Positions 58,736 through 64,000 of a DNA stretch of 64,000 nucleotides are shown here, piece after piece. The notes under the pieces were generated by a model. It had not been told where the DNA came from. It worked only from the letters and a program-made list of their open reading frames with translations, and ran no database searches. The DNA is from Candidatus Methylomirabilota bacterium (lineage in GTDB: Bacteria > Methylomirabilota > Methylomirabilia > Rokubacteriales > CSP1-6), in the NCBI GenBank assembly GCA_035764725.1, contig DASTYT010000049.1, forward strand, positions 39,738 to 103,737, in the 5' to 3' direction. Each line of letters opens with the position of its first letter. Within the stretch, counting starts at the first letter, position 1. The position numbers were made by a program, and so were the translations under genes.

Positions 58736-58766
58736 GGCCGCGCCCGGAATCGGCGGGGGCCACGCC

Positions 58767-59516
58767 GTGACGAGCCTCGTCCTCGCGATTCGCTTCCTCA
58801 CCGTCGTGCCGGTGCCCGGACGCGCGGGGACCGATCCGGGCGCGCTCGGCCGCGCCGCCTGGTGGTTCCCGCCCGTCGGTCTCGTCCTTGGGCTCGTCCT
58901 CGCCGCCGCCGATTACGGGCTCTCCCGCCTGTTCCCGCCGCTGGTGACCGCGCTGCTCGTGGTGAGCCTCTGGAAACTGCTCACCGGTGGCCTGCACCTG
59001 GACGGGCTCGCGGACTGCCTCGACGGGCTCGCCGGCCGCGATCCCGCGCACCGGCTCGCCATCATGCGGGACAGCCGGATCGGCGTGTTCGGCGCGCTCG
59101 GGCTCGTGCTCGTCGTGCTGCTCGCGTGCGGAGTCCTCACGGAGCTGCCCGTCGCGGCGCGGGGACCAGCCCTGCTGCTGGCGCCCACGGTCGGCCGTCT
59201 CGCGCCGCTCGTCGTGGGCGTGATCATGCGACCGGCCACGCCGGCGAGGGGATCCGGGGCCGCGTTCATCGATGCGCTGCCGGGCTGGGCCCCGCTCGTC
59301 CACACCACGGCGGTCCTGGTCCTGGGCGCGCTCGTCCTCGGGCCATTCGGGCTGGTCGTCGTGATCGCAGGCCTCGGCATCGCGCTGCTCGCGACCTGGG
59401 CGCTGGCCCACGGCCTCGGCGGCGCCACCGGCGACGTGCTGGGCGCAGGCGTGGAGCTGGCGGAGCTCGGCGTGCTCCTGGCGGCTTCGGCCCACGCGCG
59501 GCTGGGCGGGTTCTAG
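58767..59516 (+). CDS. cobS: Adenosylcobinamide-GDP ribazoletransferase
   Basis: 249 residues, membrane enzyme of the last cobalamin steps. AIRFLTVVPVPGRAGTDPGA, LHLDGLADCLDGLAGRDPAH with the conserved Asp cluster, IMRDSRIGVFGALGLVLVVL and GGATGDVLGAGVELAEL. Joins alpha-ribazole to adenosylcobinamide-GDP. GTG start; ends one base before cobC. Confidence 0.95.
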   Translation: MTSLVLAIRFLTVVPVPGRAGTDPGALGRAAWWFPPVGLVLGLVLAAADYGLSRLFPPLVTALLVVSLWKLLTGGLHLDGLADCLDGLAGRDPAHRLAIMRDSRIGVFGALGLVLVVLLACGVLTELPVAARGPALLLAPTVGRLAPLVVGVIMRPATPARGSGAAFIDALPGWAPLVHTTAVLVLGALVLGPFGLVVVIAGLGIALLATWALAHGLGGATGDVLGAGVELAELGVLLAASAHARLGGF

Positions 59517-60164
59517 ATGAGCACCGTGGTCTACCTGGTGCGGCACGGCGCCGTGGTCGGCGCGGAGACGCGGCGCTTCATCGGTCATCTGGACGTGCCG
59601 CTCTCGCCGCACGGCGAGCACCAGGTGGCGGCGGTGGCCCGCCGCCTCGCCGCGGTGCCCCTGGTCGCGGTGTACTCGAGCGATCTCGTACGCACGCGCC
59701 GGAGCGCCGACCTGGTCGCCGCGCCCCATGGCCTTCGCCCCATCGCCGTCGCCGGTCTTCGCGAGTTCGCCATGGGGCAATGGGAGGGGCTGACCGCCGA
59801 GGAGATCCGCGCCCTCGCCCCGGACGCCTTCGCCGCCTGGATGGCGGACGTGGGACGGTTCCAGTTCCCCGGCGGCGAGAACCTCGATCAGGTGGCGACG
59901 CGGTCCTGGGCGGCCTTCGAGGACATCGTGGCCGCGCACGAGGGGCAGCGCGTGGCGATCGTGGCGCATGGCGGGAGCCTGCGGGCCATTCTCTGCCGCG
60001 CCCTCGGGATGGGGCTGGACCGCCTGCTCGCCCTGGGCCAGGACTATGCGGGGCTCTCGATGCTGGAGCGCCCGGCGGGCGCCTGGAGCCTGGTGCTTCT
60101 GAATCACCACGAGCCCCTGGCGCTCGTCGGCGAGCCGGAATCCCGGGGCAAAGGCGCCCGGTGA
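59517..60164 (+). CDS. cobC: Histidine phosphatase family protein, probable alpha-ribazole phosphatase
   Basis: 215 residues. Phosphohistidine motif VYLVRHGAVVGAETRRFIGH, with second core part VYSSDLVRTRRSADLVAAP, LREFAMGQWEGLTAEEIR and VAHGGSLRAILCRAL. Placement directly after cobS indicates removal of the phosphate from alpha-ribazole 5'-phosphate, though broad-specificity members look alike. Overlaps the next gene by 4 bases (GTGA). Confidence 0.9.
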   Translation: MSTVVYLVRHGAVVGAETRRFIGHLDVPLSPHGEHQVAAVARRLAAVPLVAVYSSDLVRTRRSADLVAAPHGLRPIAVAGLREFAMGQWEGLTAEEIRALAPDAFAAWMADVGRFQFPGGENLDQVATRSWAAFEDIVAAHEGQRVAIVAHGGSLRAILCRALGMGLDRLLALGQDYAGLSMLERPAGAWSLVLLNHHEPLALVGEPESRGKGAR

Positions 60165-61714
60165 TCACGCGCCGGCATTTGCTCGGCCTGGGGGCGGCGG
60201 CGCTGACCGCGCGGCCCGGGCGCGTCGGCGCGGACACCCCCGTCCGGGGCGGGACCCTCAAGGTGATCGGGCCCGAGCCGTGGACGTTCGATCCCCACGC
60301 GCCTCACGGGGGCGACATCGCGGCGCTCGTGGGCTCGCTGGTCCGACGCCCCCTTTTCAAGCTGGCGCCCGACTTCACGCTCCAGCCGGATCTCGCGCTC
60401 AAGGCCGACATCTCCCGGGGTGGGCGCACCTATACGATCGCGTTGCGGCCCGGGGTGCGATGGGACGATCGCGCCCCGCTGCGCGGCCGCGAGGTGGTGG
60501 CCGAGGACGCGCGGTACTCGCTGGAGCGTGCGCTACGGCGGGCGCCTCTAACGGCGCGGCTCGGTCCGGTGGAGGCGATCGAGGCGACCGACCGCCATGT
60601 GCTCCGGATCGACCTGGCCGATGCCTTCGCGCCGCTCCTCGCCGCTCTCGCCGAGCCGTGGGCCGCGGTGCTGCCGCGCGAGCTCGAGGATCGCGCGGGC
60701 GAGCTCCGGACGGCGGAGGCCTTGGCCGGCTGCGGTCCCTTCCTCCTCGAGCGCCACGAGCCGGGTGTCAAGGCGGTGTTCGCGCGGAACCCCGGCTATC
60801 ACACGAGGCAGCGGCCCTACCTCGATCGTGTCGAGTGGCTGTTCATCAAGGAGCGCGCCACCCGGCTCTCGCTCTTCCGCGCGGGGCAGGTGGATCTCCC
60901 GTTCCACGACGGCGGCCTCACGCGCGCGGAGGCCTCAGACCTGCGCCGGACGAATCCCGCGTACCCCGTCGCGTACTGGGACGGGCTGGGCGGCCGCCGG
61001 TTGGCGCTCCGCGCCGATCGGTCGCCGCTGGGCGACGCGCGAGTGAGGCGCGCGTTGGCCCTCGCCATCGACCGCAAGCGCTGGGTGAGCGAGCTGCTGG
61101 ATGGCCAAGGGATCGAGGATTCCGGGCCCGTGCCTGCCGCCTTGCGCGAGTGGAAGCTCTCGGGACGCGCGCTCGGCGACGGCGCCCGCTGGCTCGCACA
61201 CGATCCCGCGCAGGCGCGGCGGCTGCTCGACGAGGCGGGGCTGCCCCTCCGGCAGCGGATACGCTGCGCGGTGACACCGGGCGGCCCCGACGCGGCCGCC
61301 GAGCTCGATCGGCTGATCGCGAGCTTCAGGGACATCGGCGTGGAGCTTCAGCCCGTCGCGGAGGAGCCGGGCCGGGTCGAGGACGCGAGCTGGGGGCCGG
61401 TCGAGCCGGCCACCGAGGTGGACGGTCATCTCTACGGCGCCTACCGCTCGGGCCAGCCCGCGAACCGCAGTCTCGTGTCGGATCCGCGGCTGGACGAGCT
61501 CCTCGACGCCCAGCGCCGCGCCCGGTCTCGGCGCGAGCGGAAGGCGCTGATCGACGAGGTGCAGCGCCTCGTCGCCGACCAGGTCTACTATCTCTTCCCG
61601 CCGGCGCCGCAGCAGATCGCCTCCTGGGCTCCCTGGGTTCGCGGATATCAGCCGCGCGCCGCGATCGATCCGGGAGCGCAGCTCGAGTCGGTCTGGGTCA
61701 CGCGACGCGGCTGA
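60161..61714 (+). CDS. ABC transporter solute-binding protein, family 5
   Basis: 517 residues. Twin-arginine-like signal (ITRRHLLGLGAAALTARPGR, ending near GADT), then an SBP_bac_5 fold: GGTLKVIGPEPWTFDPHAPH, TYTIALRPGVRWDDRAPL, GCGPFLLERHEPGVKAVF, RVRRALALAIDRKRWVSELL and LIDEVQRLVADQVYYLFPP. This family binds peptides, nickel, or other compounds. No permease or ATPase gene is adjacent. Translational overlap with cobC is notable. Confidence 0.9.
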   Translation: MITRRHLLGLGAAALTARPGRVGADTPVRGGTLKVIGPEPWTFDPHAPHGGDIAALVGSLVRRPLFKLAPDFTLQPDLALKADISRGGRTYTIALRPGVRWDDRAPLRGREVVAEDARYSLERALRRAPLTARLGPVEAIEATDRHVLRIDLADAFAPLLAALAEPWAAVLPRELEDRAGELRTAEALAGCGPFLLERHEPGVKAVFARNPGYHTRQRPYLDRVEWLFIKERATRLSLFRAGQVDLPFHDGGLTRAEASDLRRTNPAYPVAYWDGLGGRRLALRADRSPLGDARVRRALALAIDRKRWVSELLDGQGIEDSGPVPAALREWKLSGRALGDGARWLAHDPAQARRLLDEAGLPLRQRIRCAVTPGGPDAAAELDRLIASFRDIGVELQPVAEEPGRVEDASWGPVEPATEVDGHLYGAYRSGQPANRSLVSDPRLDELLDAQRRARSRRERKALIDEVQRLVADQVYYLFPPAPQQIASWAPWVRGYQPRAAIDPGAQLESVWVTRRG

Positions 61715-61834
61715 GCTCGTCGTCGAATTCCCGCCCACTCCTGATTCTCCCCGGATACAGGGGGTGTCCCCGATCGTGCCCACCTTGTGCGCCGCCGCTT
61801 CGCCTGCTACTGGTCCGGCACGGAGGACCAGGGC

Positions 61835-62287
61835 ATGGCGATGGAGGCTCCGAGTCGGCGCGCGTCCGGGGAGACAGGCTTCACCCTGATCGAGATCATC
61901 GTCGCGGCGGCGGTGATCGGGGTGGGATTGGTCGGCGTGGTGGCGGGCTTCCTTCATGCCGTCGGCGGGCTCGAAGCCGGCCGCCAGCAGACGACCGCCG
62001 TCTTCCTCGCCGAGCAGCGCCTGGAGCAGCTCAAGGCCGTCGCCCTCGCCGATCTCCGCCACATCACCGCCGCCCGCTATTCGCCCGAAGGATACGGCGG
62101 CATCGTCAGCGAGGGGCAGGCGATGCCGGCCTACCGTCGCACGGTGACGATCACCGATGCCCCGGGGGGACTCGCCGGCGCGAAGCTCGTGGACGTCGAC
62201 GTCTTCTATCGGCCGGTGGTCGGCTTTGGCGTGCTCGCGTCCGAGCGCTCGGTGCGGCTATCCGCCCTCCTCGCGTCGCGCCGATGA
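61835..62287 (+). CDS. Prepilin-type minor pilin (PilV/GspI-like)
   Basis: 150 residues. Class III signal TGFTLIEIIVAAAVIGVGLV with the Gly-Phe cleavage site and Glu5, then a C-terminal domain with EQRLEQLKAVALADLRHITA and a V-rich strand. PilD-type peptidase would cleave and methylate it. Start at ATG 61835 by a ggagg Shine-Dalgarno (61822-61826); an upstream GTG at 61787 is less suitable. Overlaps the next gene by 4 bases. Confidence 0.9.
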   Translation: MAMEAPSRRASGETGFTLIEIIVAAAVIGVGLVGVVAGFLHAVGGLEAGRQQTTAVFLAEQRLEQLKAVALADLRHITAARYSPEGYGGIVSEGQAMPAYRRTVTITDAPGGLAGAKLVDVDVFYRPVVGFGVLASERSVRLSALLASRR

Positions 62288-63762
62288 GGGTCCCCTCCGA
62301 TCAACGCGGCGCCGCACTGCCGCTGGCGATGCTCTGCCTCGTCGCGCTCAGCGTGATGGTGCTCACGCTCCTGAGCCTCTCGGGCGTGGAGCCCCAGATC
62401 GCGCAGAACCTCACTGATACCGCCCGCGCCCGCTATCTCGCGGAGTCCGGCATCGAGTGGGCGTTCAAGCAGGTCGCGGCCTCGCCGGTCGGGGAGAACG
62501 GCGTCTTCGGCGCGAGCCTCTTCGCCGGCCCCGACATCGTCCCGGACACCGCGGACGATCAACAGCCCTCGGGCGTGCCGGGTCAGAACATCGCCGCGAT
62601 GCTCACCGCGCTGAGCGCGCCGAGCCGGCTTCCCTCGCGGAGCGCTGCCGAGGGCGTGTACTCGGTGACGGTGCGGAACGACATTCTAGCCGGCGACGAC
62701 AAGCTCACCGGCGTCGCACTGGACCCCGGCGACAAGCTCACCGATCGCAACGGCATCGTGATCGTGACGTCCACGGGGACCTATCGGAGCGCCACCCGCA
62801 CCATCCAGGTGGTGATCAAGCGGGTCGGGATCCCGCCGTTCCCGGGCGCGGTGAACATCGCCGGCGACCGGGCGGAGCTGTTCCTCGGCAGCGGCAGCGC
62901 GGCCAGCGCAGACCGCGTCGACATCGACGGTCGCGACTACGACCGGAGCGGCGCCGAGAGCACCGCGAACCCGACCCGGCTCGGCATCCAGACGCAGCCC
63001 GGCGTCCAGTCGGATCTCGACATGTCGTACGAAGCGAGGGTCGAGACGCCGTTCGACGACGCGAACGTCTGCACCGGCGGTGACTGCAGCGCCGGGACGA
63101 GGGTCGCCAACCGTGCCGCGCGTCTCGGCGTCGTCAAGGGCAAGGATCAGTCCTCCGGCTCGGTCACGAGCGGACTCGGCGCCATCGGCCCCGACGCCTC
63201 GCTGAACCCGACCGTCATGACGAGCTTTCTCTCGCAGATCGTCTCGAATCCGGGCACCCAGGTCCTGAGCAGTACGGCGGCATGTCCCCTCGTCATGGCG
63301 GGAGGCGCCGGGGCCACGACGAGCACGCCCGCCGTGACCAATGGCTGCGGCCTGAGCCAGGCGGTCAACCTGGGGACGACGGGGGATCCCAAGATCGTCT
63401 ACGTCCGGGGAGACCCGGGCGCTTCGACGTCGCTGACGGCCCTCACCCTGAGCGGCATGATCCAGGGAGCGGGCATCCTCATCGTGGAGGATGGTGATCT
63501 CCAGCAGCATGGAAGCCTGCGCTGGGACGGTGTCGTCATCGTGACCGGCCCGCAGGTCTCCATTGCGTTCCGGGGTGGCAGCACCACGACGATCTACGGC
63601 GCGCTCACCAGCATCGAGACACGTCCGAGCGCCGCGTCAGGACCGTACAGCGTCTTCATCGACGACGAGCTGGACTTCCGGACACGCATGAGCCGGCAGA
63701 ACCTCGACATGGCCCAGCAGATGCTGGCGCTCCACACGATACTCAGCTGGAGGGAGCGCTAG
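62284..63762 (+). CDS. PilX-like pilus assembly protein
   Basis: 492 residues. N-terminal PilX-type segment RGAALPLAMLCLVALSVMVL with TARARYLAESGIEWAFKQV, which in PilX and GspK-like proteins follows a non-classical prepilin leader. The large C-terminal part is beta-rich with Ser/Gly/Thr loops (FLGSGSAASADRVDIDGRDY, LSGMIQGAGILIVEDGDL) and two cysteine pairs. Likely a minor pilin component or pilus-tip protein with the preceding gene. Confidence 0.85.
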   Translation: MRVPSDQRGAALPLAMLCLVALSVMVLTLLSLSGVEPQIAQNLTDTARARYLAESGIEWAFKQVAASPVGENGVFGASLFAGPDIVPDTADDQQPSGVPGQNIAAMLTALSAPSRLPSRSAAEGVYSVTVRNDILAGDDKLTGVALDPGDKLTDRNGIVIVTSTGTYRSATRTIQVVIKRVGIPPFPGAVNIAGDRAELFLGSGSAASADRVDIDGRDYDRSGAESTANPTRLGIQTQPGVQSDLDMSYEARVETPFDDANVCTGGDCSAGTRVANRAARLGVVKGKDQSSGSVTSGLGAIGPDASLNPTVMTSFLSQIVSNPGTQVLSSTAACPLVMAGGAGATTSTPAVTNGCGLSQAVNLGTTGDPKIVYVRGDPGASTSLTALTLSGMIQGAGILIVEDGDLQQHGSLRWDGVVIVTGPQVSIAFRGGSTTTIYGALTSIETRPSAASGPYSVFIDDELDFRTRMSRQNLDMAQQMLALHTILSWRER

Positions 63763-63774
63763 GTGTGAACCGTC

Positions 63775-63780
63775 AGGAGG
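63775..63780 (+). other. Orphan Shine-Dalgarno before the IS element
   Basis: AGGAGG 12 bases after the pilX stop and directly before the IS left end; the gene it served was probably displaced by the insertion. Confidence 0.45.
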
Positions 63781-63799
63781 TTGTTCATCCGGGCCTCTT

Positions 63800-63837
63800 T
63801 TGCGAGGTTGGTGGTTGCGAAGCGACCAACACCGCAA
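63800..63837 (+). repeat. Interrupted inverted repeat in the IS leader
   Basis: Arms TTGCG-AG-GTTGGT and ACCAAC-AC-CGCAA (11 paired bases, symmetric 2-base bulge) around a 12-base loop, ending 14 bases before the transposase ATG. Confidence 0.55.
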
Positions 63838-63851
63838 GGACGGAGGCCCAG

Positions 63852-64000
63852 ATGAACATCCATAAGAATGCCCGGACGACGCCGCGGAGTCGAGCCCAGA
63901 TCGTGGCCCGGGTGCGCGGAGGGCACGAGGCGGCCGCGGCGGTGGCCACCGCCGTCGGGGTGAGCGAGCGGACCGTGCGGAAGTGGGTGGCCCGCTACGC
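63852..64000 (+). CDS. IS481-family transposase, N-terminal part
   Basis: 49 residues, cut by the window edge. MNIHKNARTTPRSRAQIVAR followed by a helix-turn-helix AAAVATAVGVSERTVRKWVA, the standard beginning of IS481-type DDE transposases. Shine-Dalgarno (aaggacggagg) before ATG 63852. The catalytic domain lies outside. Confidence 0.85.
   Translation, partial: MNIHKNARTTPRSRAQIVARVRGGHEAAAAVATAVGVSERTVRKWVARY

Larger units (their letters stand above)
63782..64000 (+). mobile_element. Left end of an IS481-type insertion sequence (runs off the window)
   Basis: Begins near TGTTCATCCGGG, a TGT-type terminal sequence, followed by a hairpin at 63800-63837 and a transposase start at 63852. Only the left end is present, so the inverted repeat partner and target duplication cannot be checked. 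Confidence 0.7.

Noticed and set aside
1-64000. CRISPR array, tRNA or rRNA genes
   Set aside because: No regular spaced repeats, no cloverleaf-like segments in the gaps and no rRNA-like conserved stretches were seen by eye; the largest gaps are 160-240 bases and are accounted for.

Overview
The window is a dense, very GC-rich stretch of bacterial chromosome carrying about 60 genes. Gaps are short (none over 300 bases), many neighbours overlap by 1 to 8 bases, and no rRNA, tRNA or CRISPR array was seen. Gene content (PhoB/PhoR and Pst, polyphosphate genes, a TRAP transporter, amidases, creatininase-family and NodU-type carbamoyltransferase genes, fused membrane/spermidine-synthase protein, MsbA) and codon use suggest a free-living soil or subsurface Gram-negative. 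A member of Candidatus Rokubacteria/Methylomirabilota would fit, but that is inference from general style, not a database result.

Layout. 1-1.3 kb: end of an AtzE-type amidase, its HpxZ/AtzH partner and a small Fis-type regulator. 1.4-7.8 kb: a lipoprotein metallo-beta-lactamase-fold hydrolase, a PhoB/PhoR pair, a PHP-domain remnant, an alpha/beta hydrolase and a GH3-type enzyme. 7.9-17.2 kb is a phosphate island: ppk1 and ppx (minus strand), arsM, then a second PhoB and pstS-pstC-pstA-pstB-phoU. Direct repeats with 11-base period resembling Pho boxes lie before ppx, before the second phoB and before pstS. 17.2-23.7 kb: LOG-family protein, zinc ribbon, DMT transporter, NAD synthetase, PilB/GspE ATPase and a coiled-coil protein. 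23.8-28.3 kb (minus): flavin reductase, DegT aminotransferase, glycosyltransferase and MsbA-like exporter, an envelope-glycan operon. 28.4-39.1 kb: Mrp ATPase, LON-domain protein, PDZ protein, a TRAP transporter (P, Q, M), an amidase, a NodU-type carbamoyltransferase and a methyltransferase. 39.1-44.8 kb (minus): two oxidoreductases, a RAM-domain protein, a creatininase-family protein, an acyltransferase, DUF488, YbjQ and RidA. 44.9-52.7 kb: CoA-transferase, a selenoprotein of the SelW type, nucleoside hydrolase plus ribokinase, a family 3 glycosidase, BtpA-like protein, MFS transporter and patatin. 52.7-61.7 kb: membrane/spermidine-synthase/TPR fusion, AroQ, an ECF sigma factor fused to a signal-peptide-like segment and an extracytoplasmic domain, an acyl-CoA carboxylase subunit, CobS, CobC and a family 5 solute-binding protein. 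61.8-64 kb: two pilus assembly genes, then the left end of an IS481-type element.

Three points are easily missed. First, a 75-residue SelW-like selenoprotein (46147-46374, minus) whose UGA codon lies in a CxxU motif and is followed by a SECIS-like hairpin. Second, at least 14 genes have a -10 hexamer ending 6-10 bases before the start codon and little or no Shine-Dalgarno, the signature of leaderless mRNAs; this revises three starts (17225, 36296, 40990). Third, the sigma factor at 56137 continues in frame into what looks like an export signal and an envelope domain.
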